Shown here piece after piece: positions 42,955-53,109 of a DNA stretch of 64,000 nt. The stretch spans positions 14,772,414 to 14,836,413 of the forward strand of contig OX438749.1 in assembly GCA_949316235.1 (NCBI GenBank), written 5' to 3'. Within the stretch, counting starts at the first letter, position 1; every line of letters begins with the position of its first letter. A program made the translations under genes and the position numbers. Below the pieces are notes generated by a model. That model was not told the origin of the DNA. It worked only from the letters and a program-made list of their open reading frames with translations, and made no database searches. The DNA is from Oegoconia quadripuncta. Its lineage: Eukaryota > Arthropoda > Insecta > Lepidoptera > Autostichidae.

Positions 42955-43225
42955 CTAAAATTTCTTATGATAACTTGGATGATAAGCAAGCATGGACGGA
43001 TATAGGCCCGCATGGCGATATTCAGTCTAGTTATGTTTAGTTATTTTTCCGTCCTAATTGTAATCCAAATACTACTTCAAAAGAGAAACCCTTGAGTCTC
43101 TTGTTCGTTCTTGGGAGTCAGTTGTGTTTGTAGCAGTAATGTTAATATTAAATAAAAAAAAAATTAACGTTTTCGAATGTTACTTTTATCACATTAAATA
43201 CGAATTCTTTCACCGTAACCTTTGA
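42955..43225 (+). pseudogene. CR1-group LINE 3' end
   Basis: AACTTGGATGATAAGCAAGC, ATGGACGGATATAGGCCCGC and AAAAGAGAAACCCTTGAGTC match the family 3' end, with an AAATAAAA run and a degraded CCTTTGACT tail. Confidence 0.78.
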
Positions 43226-43319
43226 CTATGTATATATTTTTTTCATTATAGTGCGTAAGCATTCCTTCTTAGTCATCAGGGGTACGACATGGTGGCTCCT
43301 GTATTTAAAGTCGATTGTA

Positions 43320-43486
43320 TTTTTTTTATGCACAACGGGTTTGTGGAAGCGTCCTGATCCGGAAACCCCAACACATTTGGGGGACTGGCTATCTTATCTT
43401 TGACAACCGGAACACAACAATGCTATTAACATTGCTGTTTGGCGGCAGATTAAGATAAGATGGTGGTAGCTAGCTAGGTGGTAGAT
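43320..43486 (-). mobile_element. SINE2 copy with internal deletion
   Basis: The A-rich tail and GCACAACGGGTT are followed directly by GTGGAAGCGTCCTGATCCGG, so about 45 bp of the consensus are missing. The rest (GACAACCGGAACACAACAAT, TAAGATGGTGGTAGCTAGCT) is present; the head is absent. Confidence 0.8.
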
Positions 43487-43499
43487 TCTATCATTTAAT

Positions 43500-43890
43500 A
43501 TTGTAATTTAGTATTGTAACTTTAAAGTTGAAAATTTGGAAACCCCGATTAGGAAAGATTATTATCATTTGAATAAACCGACTATGTTAATAGCTAAATA
43601 GCTTCGAAACGGCTTAATCAATTTCCATCAAACATGCATGGCTAAGGACCACCTCAATTACCAGCTTACGAAAATTGAAAATCGTTTTCTTTTTGTATTT
43701 TGTATTTATTTATATAAAATATTACAAAGATATATATTTACAGGTGTCACAAAAACCTAGGTTTATCTGAACACCGTACCAATGTGATCATTTTCAAGGT
43801 GGTTAAGCAATTTTGGCACAGACAAACACATCGATTTCAAACTTATAACAGCCTTTTTGTGTCAGGTGTTAAAACAGCCCTGTTTACATA
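43500..43890 (-). mobile_element. Repeat family X copy
   Basis: CGAAACGGCTTAATCAATTT, CATCAAACATGCATGGCTAA, AACTTATAACAGCCTTTTTG and TGTCAGGTGTTAAAACAGCC correspond in reverse to the 11940 and 2290 copies. Confidence 0.55.
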
Positions 43891-43899
43891 AACGGAGCC

Positions 43900-44878
43900 A
43901 TACGATTTCATGTTTTTTCCCTTTACGATGATTTAAGGAAAGTGCAGAAATATGTATGTAAAAGGAACATTGACACTTTCGTCGCGTTCCAGTTGAATCT
44001 CTAGTGCACAGTGAACACTTTCCCTTCCTATTCCCGGGAAACTTTGATGTGTTGAATTTTTAACGTTTCAAATCGCGACTAAAAGGTACTGAGGTGAGTG
44101 GTTTTTTTTTGGGAACACTGTATTTTCTGTTGTTCTTTAGACTGTAGTAAATTTTTCCCCAAAAAATAGCGTATCTATAATAATGTATGATGATCCAACT
44201 AAAGAAAGATATTTTTATATGTTCAAATAAGTATACAGTCAGGTGAAGAGAAACATGACCCCTGCTTAGTTACAGTGATATGTGAACGGGGGCCATGTTT
44301 CTCTGTAGCTAACTGCATTTATTAATTCCAGTAATAGCCATATAGCCCCTGAAAAAATATCATAGGCCACGAACTAGACGACTTCCTGTCTCTCCGAAAA
44401 GTGATTCGTGGATGTTATTTGAAACTTAAAGTTGACCCATACATTTATTTATAGGTTACTCTGACCAGCCTATTATACATAAATATCGCCACGTTACGTA
44501 TATATGTATGCTGCTGTCGTATTGGCACAAATATTAACGTTTTCCCGGAAAACGGTTTTTCGATGGCTCGCCGTAATAAACAGTGACGTCACACGGTTCA
44601 GTGACACCCCGACCGGTGTCAGCTGTGTCACCCCATATCCTTCTCGAATGACATTTTTGTATTCTATTTATAATATTCGTGGCTGTAGAAATGGAAGACA
44701 CTGATTTATTTACGATAGGTATCTTTGAAATGTATAAATTTTCTTTGAAATACGATTACATGTTATCGTATAGCTCCATTTTAGACGATGGCTTAAAATA
44801 TCTCCATTTTTATTTCGTTCAATTGCAAATGACCTATATTAATAGCACAAATCCTTTAATAAGTATTTATATCTATAT
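43900..44878. other. No recognised feature
   Basis: No supported gene; the frames at 44504-44888 show no motif. Confidence 0.4.
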
Positions 44879-44879
44879 A

Positions 44880-45470
44880 CATACATAATGTCCCTTAGGG
44901 GTAGGCAGAGAGCACAGACTTCCACTTGCTGTGATCCTGACACACCTCATTAGATTGTTCATACATGCTCGTTGGTTTACGGTGCTCTTGACTTGGGCTT
45001 TCTTTAAGACGTCCCCGATTTGATCAAGGTGCATTCGCCGTGGTCTTCCCCTACCACTACCATCCACATTCGCTTCGTATATCTCGCCTTTTTAGTACTT
45101 TCATTCATCTTCTCCACATGTCCAAACCATCTCAGCATACCTTTTTCCATCTTTAACACTACGTCTGATCTGTCAGTGTCTGTGATTGAACATCATTTAG
45201 AAATAGAAACACGACCCCAATACACCACTTTTAAAACAATAAAGAGTTCTATTCTATTCTTCTTTCACACTGCTTCACTCCCTAATCTTTCAAAGTCACC
45301 CTATTCATACTTCTCGATGATCTCTCTACAATTCTACCTTCATTCTTCGTCTGCCATAACCAGCATTCAATTCCGTAAATCAGTGTTGGAAACATCACCC
45401 TGTTATGAATAGCCAGACGAGCTTTTTTGGACACATTCTGGCTCATCATAAAGGCATGCAGTGCTCCTTC
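44880..45470 (-). pseudogene. LINE ORF2 C-terminus with inserted LINE tail
   Basis: Minus frames give ARLAIHNRVMFPTLIYGIEC, W then further on [38 protein letters not shown] and [10 protein letters not shown]. These are the end of the RT thumb region and the conserved tail of the family also at 20434-20765. The order is broken at about 45165-45262 by a foreign about 95-bp piece on plus ending CAATAAAGAGTTCTATTCTA, the 3' end of another retroelement with a TTCTA-type tail. Multiple frameshifts. Confidence 0.78.
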
Positions 45471-45493
45471 GATTTCCTACATATACCGGTGAG

Positions 45494-45868
45494 TTTTTTT
45501 ATCCTAAGGTAAAAATTAGGTAAGTGAAATAGAAGGTATTGGCATAGGTACCAAAAAAAAATTATTTATGTAGTATATCAACCATCTGGTATCCACAACA
45601 CAAGCCTATAGTTGCTTACTGTGGAACTAGATGGCGCTGTGTGTATGTCTAAGGATATATATTTATAAGTACATCATTAAATTAAATAAATTAAAAAGAC
45701 TTGGTGAAAATATGAGTTCCAATTAAAATTCGCATGATACGAACCCTAAGAATCCCGCCAGTCGCATATCAATCTCCGGCGTGGGTCGATGATGGTTTTG
45801 AAAAAAAAAATTAAACTACTATTTCACTTACCTAATGAGCCCTATTTTTTCCTTACGGTAAAAAAAAC
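45494..45868. mobile_element. MITE-2 copy containing a SINE tail
   Basis: The inverted ends (TTAGGTAAGTGAAATAGAAG on the left; CTATTTCACTTACCTAATGA followed by GCCC and CCTTACGGTAAAAAAA on the right) match MITE-2 at 57591-57935. The left part is interrupted at about 45558-45672 by the tail of SINE1. Confidence 0.82.
45558..45672 (+). mobile_element. SINE1 tail A, 5'-truncated, inside MITE-2
   Basis: ATATCAACCATCTGGTATCC to GAACTAGATGGCGCTGTGTG and a TATTTATA end, with no tRNA head. The intact MITE-2 at 57591-57935 lacks it, so the SINE inserted later. Confidence 0.82.
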
Positions 45869-45920
45869 TCATCCAGTATATATCGACACGATGATACTAA
45901 TTACGATATTCATTAGAGAA

Positions 45921-46255
45921 GCAGTCGTGGCGCAGTCGCATTCCCTACTCTTTTCTATTAGCAAAGATAAGCAATGTGTGTCGCGGTGGTCTTTGGATGG
46001 GTGACCACTTGTGGCATTTTAATACGAGTATTTCCGTGCTTCGGAGGGCACGTTAAATAGTCGGTCTCGGTTGTCTTTAAGTGAAGGTAGTCGTTAAACC
46101 AAGTCGGTGGTATACATACAGGGGTGGCTTGAAAACACTGTCAGGTGGCCACTAGTTCTGACACATATACGCCAATCTGCACTGGGCCTGCGTGGTGGAT
46201 GGTACATACCTTCTCCCAATGAGAGGAGCAGTGTAAGGCTGTTGATGATGATGGT
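45921..46255 (+). mobile_element. SINE with a 5S rRNA-like head
   Basis: Positions 45947-46014 resemble nt about 30-105 of animal 5S rRNA. They include AAGATAAGCAA (5S box A AAGTTAAGCAA) and CGCGGTGGTCTTTGGATGGG followed by TGACCACTTG (5S CGCGGTTAGTACTTGGATGGGTGACCGCTTG, box C region). The body (GTGCTTCGGAGGGCACGTTA, AACCAAGTCGGTGG, CTGCACTGGGCCTGCGTGGT, GGA) ends in GATGATGATGG. The body recurs on minus at 48290-48510 and 50030-50245. The 5S origin is inferred from the two promoter boxes and their spacing. Confidence 0.7.
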
Positions 46256-46402
46256 TTGGCTATTAATATAGACGGAAGGATCGTTAACAAAGTTGGACCT
46301 TATCGTGTGGAAAAATAAATGATTTATTATTATTATTTATTATAATATTATAAAGTCATAGGTAATGTTTTGGCAAGTATTAGTGCAAAATGTAGATAAT
46401 AA

Positions 46403-46801
46403 TTAGGTTCTTACCTATGAAATTGGCGTTTTGTATGAAGAATTCCATTAAGACTGTTTTCTCCATACAAACATTTTTGTTTTTTTTTTGGGAACGGCGA
46501 ATCTAAATTTATCTAAACTTTGTGTGTATTATCGGATAACATTAAGTTAAGTATATATTTATAAAAGTTTCAGCGAATCTAAGAAATGATTATGGGAAGC
46601 ACATGAAAAGAGCTCTGTTCAAATTTTTTTTAATATGTGATTTAGCCCAGAAATTAAAAAATATTTCATGTGAAACTTTGAAATAATATTCCATTTTCCA
46701 AATAAAAAACAAATTTGGATATAGCTTTGAAAATCACAGGAATTGGTACATATGATTAACGAAGAGAAAAAACTCAATTCATAAGTAAAGACCCAATATA
46801 T
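46403..46801. mobile_element. MITE-1, copy 1
   Basis: Ends GGTTCTTACCTATGAAATTG and, in reverse, GGGTCTTTACTTATGAATTG form an about 27-bp TIR. The internal sequence (TTATGGGAAGCACATGAAAA, TATTCCATTTTCCAAATAAA) is shared almost base for base with 56179-56601. No coding capacity; the frame at 46619-46849 is chance. Confidence 0.88.
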
Positions 46802-46859
46802 TAGGTACTGTTTCTTTGAATTTGTTATTAGTCTAGTTACAACGCTCATAGATATCCTA

Positions 46860-47395
46860 GGTTCTAGATGATGGAAAACAAGCGGTCACTCGAAGGAAAT
46901 TACGTACAGTTTGTAGTTTTGTAATAAAGCTTAGCATTCTATATTCTCAAAGGTAATGCTGTGCATTAGTCAAAGTCTTAATAATAATAATTCACTCATT
47001 TCTAATTTAAATCAATTTTATAGTATACAATTTGCTTAGCCTTATGTTAGTATAAAACAGAGAACACAACACGCACATAGAATTACTATTAAAAACTATT
47101 CAAAAATTAACACCATTCGTATTGAGAACACGTGTGGGAGTGTAATACGTAAGTGCGACGCGACAAAACATAGGAATTAAGTTTGTAGTGGTTTTATCCA
47201 AATAAATTGACGTTATTAATATAGTTTATATTTATTTATATACCATACATAATAATTATACGACTATAATTATATTCTTTCCGAATAATTACATAAAAAT
47301 AAAACGGCTGTTTCCCGCAAAATACCTGTTGGCAAACAGCTGTTGTGTTGAATTAACAAAAATATTAGAGGTGATAAACTCGAAGATAATTAATA
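46860..47395. other. No recognised feature
   Basis: AT-rich DNA, no gene supported. Confidence 0.4.
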
Positions 47396-47397
47396 AT

Positions 47398-47745
47398 ATA
47401 ATTCGTGTAGTGGATAGTGAACCTATCACCGAAACCAGCGGTTGCGAGTTCGAATCCCTCGAGATTTAAATGTTTGTGTGATGAATACGAACATTTATTC
47501 CCGAGTCATGGATGTTTATATAAATATTTATGAATGTTTATCCGTTATCTAGTATCCATAGTACAAGCTTTGCTTAGTTTGGGACTACATGATTGGTGTA
47601 AGTGTCCGAAATAGATATAAAAAAAAACTGTATTTATGTAGTTTATCAACCATCTGGCATCCATAATACAAGCCTAGCTGCTTAGTGTGGCACTAGGTAG
47701 CGGTGTGTGTATGTGCAAAGATATTTATTATTTATTTATTTAGAT
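47398..47745 (+). mobile_element. Dimeric SINE1: head + tail B + tail A
   Basis: The head (GTGTAGTGGATAGTGAACCT, B box GAGTTCGAATCCC) and a complete tail B (ATCTAGTATCCATAGTACAA) are followed without a gap by tail A (TATCAACCATCTGGCATCCA to CACTAGGTAGCGGTGTGTGT). Tails A and B are themselves related. This may be a composite subfamily or two adjacent insertions. Confidence 0.75.
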
Positions 47746-47819
47746 TCATGAAACACGTGTAAGTCCAAAGTATTCCAGATATCATTTAAATACGGGCATC
47801 AATTATGGTGCCCTAGGTA

Positions 47820-47960
47820 AATAAGAGTAATTTATGAAGAACTGGACACGCATTTGACCACAATCTCAGCTGGTAGAAAGTGACGATGTAGCCGAAGCAC
47901 CAGTAAAGGCACAGTATTACACACTCCCTAGGAAGATATTGTAATACTGTGGTAAAGGCG
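47820..47960 (-). pseudogene. LINE 3' UTR fragment
   Basis: CATTTGACCACAATCTCAGC, TGGTAGAAAGTGACGATGTA, GCCGAAGCACC is the reverse of the 3' UTR at 12890-12960. A short repeat, ATATTGTAATACTGTG, pairs with CACAGTATTACA (47911-47952) as an imperfect hairpin. Confidence 0.55.
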
Positions 47961-48287
47961 TAATTACCCTAGAAGATATATTTTTGTACTTGACTGAACC
48001 AGTCAACACAAGGTGCGACAAGAGTGTTATCAGGTGTCTGCTATATATGTGTGGTCCCGTGGCATTCCATCTCAATTCTAACTCCGCCCCTGTAAATATG
48101 TTCCGCATCCCACTGAATTATTGATGTACCTTCAAAGGAGACATGAAACATGATACACCACGTAATCGGCACGTACGCGATCAAAGTGTGTGACTTCAAA
48201 GTACCGGCGTGCAATTAAAAAAGAGTCTAAAGCTGGGTACAATCCGTGCTAACTAGCGGCTTCACCATCACACTTATACGTCTTTAC

Positions 48288-48512
48288 TTTTGGGCACAAC
48301 CTTCTCTCATTGAGTTCATCCAACCTTTTGGTTTCGGCCATAATCCACCACGCGCGTCCAGTGTTGGTTGATGGATTTCTGTTTTTAAGTCGCCCCGGCA
48401 GGCCATCGACTTGGCTTAATGACTGTCTTTAATTGAAAACAACCGGGACAACCATTTAATGTGCCCTCCGAAGCAAGGAAAAGTTCCTATTAAAATGCTC
48501 TCTGCTATGTTG
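48288..48512 (-). mobile_element. 5S-head SINE family, body only
   Basis: The reverse strand reads GCATTTTAATAGGAACTTTT, GCTTCGGAGGGCACATTAAA, AAGCCAAGTCGATGGCC, GTGGTGGATTATGGCC, matching the body of 45921-46255. The 5S-like head is missing. Confidence 0.72.
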
Positions 48513-48514
48513 TT

Positions 48515-50020
48515 CATAGTTTTATCATGCGAAGTCAAATATTGCCTCTCTTTTGTTTTATATTACAACTTTCAGAATTATTTATTTATTTATTTAGGAG
48601 AAGCCAACGGCGATACATTGTTGGTAAAACAAAGCATTGAGTAGATGAATGTACAGCTATTACAGGTATTATATAGGTATCATAATGAGTGTCTCCAGCA
48701 GTAAATTGACTACTGTGGCTGTTAATATGAGTTTACATTCAGTACAACTTATCTTAAATATTTTCTTACAAAAATGACTACTAGTTTCTTATTATATTAA
48801 CATAAGTTTTCAGGGTTAACTCACATTACTTTCTACGTGATCTTATCAGTAATATAGTGTATGTCATTACGATTTTGATTGATAAATTTTGTAGGTATTT
48901 GTTTCCTTACATCACTAAGTACAAGTCTTAATGTAATATTGAACTGTCAGAGACACGTTGTAAAAGTAGCTTCACATAATTAAATCCACCCTGTATACGT
49001 GCTTCATGCATGAAGGCCTCTGTATTATTATCTTTAACCTTGACACGTGGGTTTATGACGACGCAAAAATGGAGTTCTATCCATCAGCAATCGTGTAATT
49101 TTACAAGAAAGTCAATTTAACGTTAACTTATTTATTACTTCGGGACTATATGTGTATACATAAATATGGGTTTATTGCAATGATTATGTACCTATAGGTT
49201 ATAGTTATGGTGAACAATAAGTATATTGATGATGACAACAATAAGACTCGTGGTGCTGAACTACTGATGGAGGTATCTTATTCTCTATTCGTGTTCCATA
49301 ATAAGCAATTATATGTGGCATTTTTAAATTCCGACGACGTGTGTGTGTGTGTGTGTTATAGCCCTCACTAGGGATAGTCTGACACAGCAGTGGGGCATTC
49401 ATAGCTAGACATTTTTCTGGTTCACGAATACTTAGTGGTGGTTTTAATTAAAGACTGTCGTTAATCCAACCTGTAGACCTAAAGATAGCTTGAATATCGA
49501 CATAAATTGTCTGACATAAACCAATCCGAACTCGGCCCGTGCCCTCTTCCAGTCATACAAAACCGAGACCATAACTAAGTGGCTGTTGATAAGGTTACGT
49601 AGGTATGCTAACTTAAGCTAACAATACCGCAATTGTCAGAACTTTTAGTAATGGTTAAGTTTACGAGTTAAAACTCTAGGTTAGTAAACGGTAGGACGAT
49701 CTACTTTGTTATCCGTAGAGATAGCATCGGTAAGAACCGTTCTTTTATATTGCTACGTTGCACGCTACGTTGTAACTGAACAGGTTCAGTCGACTTCAAG
49801 TTTCCTAGAGCGTTTACATCTTCAAGTTATGACGACGTTTATTATTAAAGATGGTACTCGCTTACGTTTATTTATGAGGGTAGTATCATAAAATTTTGTG
49901 ATGTCGTTAGTTAAAATGTCTCTTTAATGTTTTAGAAATCAGCCACATACCTCTATGTATGTGCGTATATCTATCCAATCAATCTACATAAGAAAATATT
50001 ATGTACATACACATTAACAA
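48515..50020. other. No recognised gene
   Basis: Contains a (GT)9 tract (49339-49356). A degraded region at about 49370-49570 (GACTGTCGTTAATCCAACCT, CTCGGCCCGTGCC) is probably an old relative of the 5S-head SINE body. The frames have no motif. Confidence 0.35.
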
Positions 50021-50029
50021 AATTAGGGT

Positions 50030-50245
50030 AAATGCTCCTGTCACTAATGAGGGGTACCGGTCATAATTAACCACGCGGTAGGCCCAGTGAAGCTTAAGGG
50101 ATTCGTGTCTGACTAGTGTTCAGCTGACAGTCAGTAGACCACCGACTTGGCTTAACGGCTGCCTTCAACTGAAAACAACCAGGATCAATGGTTTAACATA
50201 CTCCAAAGCAATTTTATGAAAATGCCACTGGTGGCCCTTTCATTG
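50030..50245 (-). mobile_element. 5S-head SINE family copy, truncated head
   Basis: The reverse strand begins GGGCCACCAGTGGCATTTTC, corresponding to the end of the box C region GGTGACCACTTGTGGCATTTT. It continues through GTTGTTTTCAGTTGAAGGCA, GCCAAGTCGGTGGTCTACTG and GGCCTACCGCGTGGTTAATT. Confidence 0.7.
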
Positions 50246-50279
50246 GCTTTCAGTTGCATTTCATTGGCTACACTTCCAT

Positions 50280-52217
50280 TTGCCGAGGGGGGAAGTGAGA
50301 AACTTCTTTTCCTACTTACACACCCTATTCCTTTCTTTAATTAGTCTGGGGTCCAAGGCAGCAATGGAATCACGTATCACAGCAAAAGCAAAATTTGTAA
50401 ATAATATAATAAAAAATAGTGCAGACGTAGTAAAGACTACTTGGAAAATTATAAATAGCGAAACTGGAAAAGTCAAGCCTCGCAACATCGATATTAGACT
50501 AAAAATTAATGATCAAATTTTAATAACACATTTAGAAGTTGCAGAAGCTTTTGAAAAATTCTTTACCAATATTCCAATTTCGACTACAAATTCTCTTAAT
50601 TCATGTCCTACACTCGCTGAATCGCTACTTAAACAAAATGTGGAGATTTGTAATTCTCATTTTAAATTTCATCACATAAGTCCTGTAGACATTATAAAAG
50701 CATTTAGATCTCTAGACAAGAAAAAGACTGTCGACCTTTACGGTTTATCAGTAAAAATTATTAGTGCCATAATTGATTGTGTGTCACCACACTTAGCTTG
50801 TATTTTTAATAAATGTATTGATGATGGCATATTTCCTGATTTGATGAAACACAGTAAAGTTATACCTTTATTTAAAGCCGGTAGTACAACAGACCCCTCT
50901 AATTTTAGACCTATATCAATACTACCGACTCTCAGTAAAATCTTTGAAAAAATCATATTAATTCAGTTATCGGCTCATTTTTATAGTAACGATTTGTTGT
51001 CACATAAACAATTCGGTTTTACTAGGGGCCGCTCGACAACCGACGCAGGTGTCGAGCTCTTACAACATATTTTTGAAGCTTGGGAAGATTCTCGGGATGC
51101 AATAGGAGTATTCTGCGACTTGTCCAAGGCATTTGATTGCGTTCATCATGACACCTTAATCAGGAAATTACGTCATTATGGTGTAACAGGCCGTGCTATT
51201 GACCTTTTGATTTCTTATATGAGTGGCAGAGTTCAGAGGGTTAACATCAGTGGCAACACATCGTCAGGGTCCACAGTCTGCATGGGCGTCCCACAGGGTT
51301 CCATACTCGGGCCATTTTTATTTTTAGTTTATATAAATGACTTGCCTAACCTTGTAAAGGATAATAAACATGAAATAGTATTGTTTGCAGATGATACCTC
51401 CGTATTATTTAAAGTAAATAGACAAAAATTAAGCTATGACGATGTGAACAATGCTATTTCTGAAGTAGTAGAATGGTTTACGGCAAATAATTTGTTACTT
51501 AATGAGAAAAAAACTAAATGTGTGAAATTTGTACTACCCAATGTCAGGGTGGTACCCACAAATATAATGATAAAAAATGCCACTTTAGATCTCGTAGATT
51601 CTACTGTATTTTTGGGCATTACTTTAGACGCCAAAATGCAATGGGGTCCTCATATACATAAATTGGCGAAAAGGCTCAGCTCTGCAGCGTACGCAGTCAA
51701 AAAAATTCGACAAATATCAGACGTAAATACTGCTAGATTAGTATATTTTAGTTATTTCCACAGCTTGATGTCTTACGGTATCTTGCTGTGGGGAAACGCC
51801 GCGGATATAAATACAATCTTTGTTTTACAAAAACGAGCCGTTCGCGCAATTTATCAATTGAGACCTGCAGTGTCACTTAGAGATAGGTTTAAAGTGTATA
51901 ACATTCTAACCTTTTCGTCACAGTACATTTTTGAAAATCTAATGTATGTCAAAAAAAATATAACATCATTTAGGAAAAATAGTGATAAACATGATGTCAA
52001 TACAAGAAATAAAGATAAACTTGCAGGTCACATAAGTCGCCTCCGCAAAGTCAGTAATTCATTCAAAGGGTTATGTATACGCTTTTTCAATAAGGTTCCA
52101 GTTGATATACAAAATCTTCCTCTCAATAAATTTAAAGATACTGTAAAACAGAAACTTATTGAGAAAGCATATTATAAAATATCAGACTATTTAGATGATA
52201 ATCATCCCTGGACATAA
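50280..52217 (+). CDS. LINE reverse transcriptase ORF, 645 codons, 5'-truncated
   Basis: Reverse transcriptase of a non-LTR retrotransposon. Seen in order: NFRPISILPTLSKIFEKII (about 208-227), KQFGFTRGRSTTDA (243-256), the first catalytic Asp in VFCDLSKAFDCVHHD (D280), GVPQGSILGPFLF (336-348), the active site FADD (369-372), NLLLNEKKTKCVKF, then FLGITLDAKMQW and the thumb region to YYKISDYLDDNHPWT-stop. The apurinic endonuclease domain and ORF1 are absent; homology starts at about codon 35 (50382). The first about 34 codons read through flanking monomer DNA, so the true start is not in the window. No internal stop despite truncation, so the insertion is recent. Clade not resolved; the 3' tail fits the CR1/Daphne/Rex-like group. 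Confidence 0.9.
   Translation: MPRGEVRNFFSYLHTLFLSLISLGSKAAMESRITAKAKFVNNIIKNSADVVKTTWKIINSETGKVKPRNIDIRLKINDQILITHLEVAEAFEKFFTNIPISTTNSLNSCPTLAESLLKQNVEICNSHFKFHHISPVDIIKAFRSLDKKKTVDLYGLSVKIISAIIDCVSPHLACIFNKCIDDGIFPDLMKHSKVIPLFKAGSTTDPSNFRPISILPTLSKIFEKIILIQLSAHFYSNDLLSHKQFGFTRGRSTTDAGVELLQHIFEAWEDSRDAIGVFCDLSKAFDCVHHDTLIRKLRHYGVTGRAIDLLISYMSGRVQRVNISGNTSSGSTVCMGVPQGSILGPFLFLVYINDLPNLVKDNKHEIVLFADDTSVLFKVNRQKLSYDDVNNAISEVVEWFTANNLLLNEKKTKCVKFVLPNVRVVPTNIMIKNATLDLVDSTVFLGITLDAKMQWGPHIHKLAKRLSSAAYAVKKIRQISDVNTARLVYFSYFHSLMSYGILLWGNAADINTIFVLQKRAVRAIYQLRPAVSLRDRFKVYNILTFSSQYIFENLMYVKKNITSFRKNSDKHDVNTRNKDKLAGHISRLRKVSNSFKGLCIRFFNKVPVDIQNLPLNKFKDTVKQKLIEKAYYKISDYLDDNHPWT
50346..50381 (+). repeat. 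End of a 133-bp tandem monomer
   Basis: CTGGGGTCCAAGGCAGCAAT, then GGAATCACGTA matches the end of the monomer at 52580-52622, so the LINE that follows was inserted between monomers. Confidence 0.7.
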
Positions 52218-52488
52218 TCAGATCGTTCGCATGCCAGGCTATTTCACAATTAATAATGAAATTTAAAAACCTGTTTGTAATATAAAAACCTTTATGTAAA
52301 ATCAAAGCCTGATTTTAAAAGAGCAACCCTTCGAGTTTCTTGCTTGTTCTTCTCAGGGGAAAATTGCATTTTGAACAAGCAGTAGCTTAAAAAATTTAAA
52401 ATTTACTATGTAAAATTGACTATTTTAAGTGTACTCTGTGTACCTACAAAATAAAGCATTTTTGACTTTGACTTTGACTTTGACTTAG
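50382..52488 (+). mobile_element. 5'-truncated CR1-group LINE insertion
   Basis: Begins within ORF2. The 3' UTR carries GAGTTTCTTGCTTGTTCTTC and AAATAAAG and ends in (TTTGACT)n at 52461-52486. Flanks are ATCACGTA (left) and GGGCACCGTCTAC (right), matching the junction ATCACGTAGAGCACCGTCTAC of the tandem monomers. This places the target site precisely, with no obvious long target duplication. Confidence 0.87.
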
Positions 52489-52715
52489 GGCACCGTCTAC
52501 CTTCAGTAGGCGCCGTGTCGAGTACCTCTGTTGATCCTGGCTTACAGGAGTTACAGTGGAGGAGTGTGCAGGCGGGATTTGGTGGCCCTGCCTGGGGTAA
52601 AGGTAGCAATAGAATCACGTAGAGCACCGTCTACTTTCAGTAGGCGCCGTGTCGAGTACCACTGTTGATCCTGGCGTACAGGGGAGGAGTGTGGAGGCGG
52701 GATCTGGTGATGGCC
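52489..52715 (+). repeat. Tandem 133-bp monomers
   Basis: Monomer 1 (52490-52622) and partial monomer 2 (52623-52715) share GCACCGTCTAC(C/T)TTCAGTAG, GCGCCGTGTCGAGTACC, TGTTGATCCTGGC and GAGGCGGGAT(T/C)TGGTG. GC-rich relative to its surroundings. It could be a 5' UTR-type promoter monomer of a retroelement or a small satellite. Confidence 0.8.
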
Positions 52716-52889
52716 CCATCTATCCAATGACTGACTTTACCGTCTGGTAATGTATTGACCAAAGTCAAGCCGTCTGGCTTGACTTGTCGTATCATACACG
52801 AATAGCGAAGGAGATTCCCCCACCCATATTACTAAACAAGGACCCCTGCTAGAACTGATCCCGAGATCTCCGTTTTTAAATCATATGTT

Positions 52890-53105
52890 GCCACAGAGGC
52901 GGTTAAAAGAGAGGTCAATAGAGACGTACATAAAGGGCAAACGTACATACGAAAGGTCAGATGCGGTGGGTGCGGTCAACCATTTACCGACGAGCGTGTA
53001 TGAAGCATTTGATGAAAATTTAAATAGAAAAAGTAATATGTCAGGAACGTTGTAACTGGACATCTATAATCTCTGCCTACCCCAACGGAAAGGCATAAGT
53101 ATAAT
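52890..53105 (+). pseudogene. Degenerate LINE C-terminal scrap
   Basis: GCGGTCAACCATTTACCGAC, GAGCGTGTATGAAGCATTTG and CTGCCTACCCCAACGGAAAG retain the RRACMNxxM...SAYPxGK region of the 20434-20765 family, with frameshifts. Confidence 0.55.
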
Positions 53106-53109
53106 GTAT

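Noticed and set aside
46619..46849. 76-residue frame resembling a small membrane protein
   Set aside because: It sits inside MITE-1 and is broken or shifted in copy 2 at 56391.
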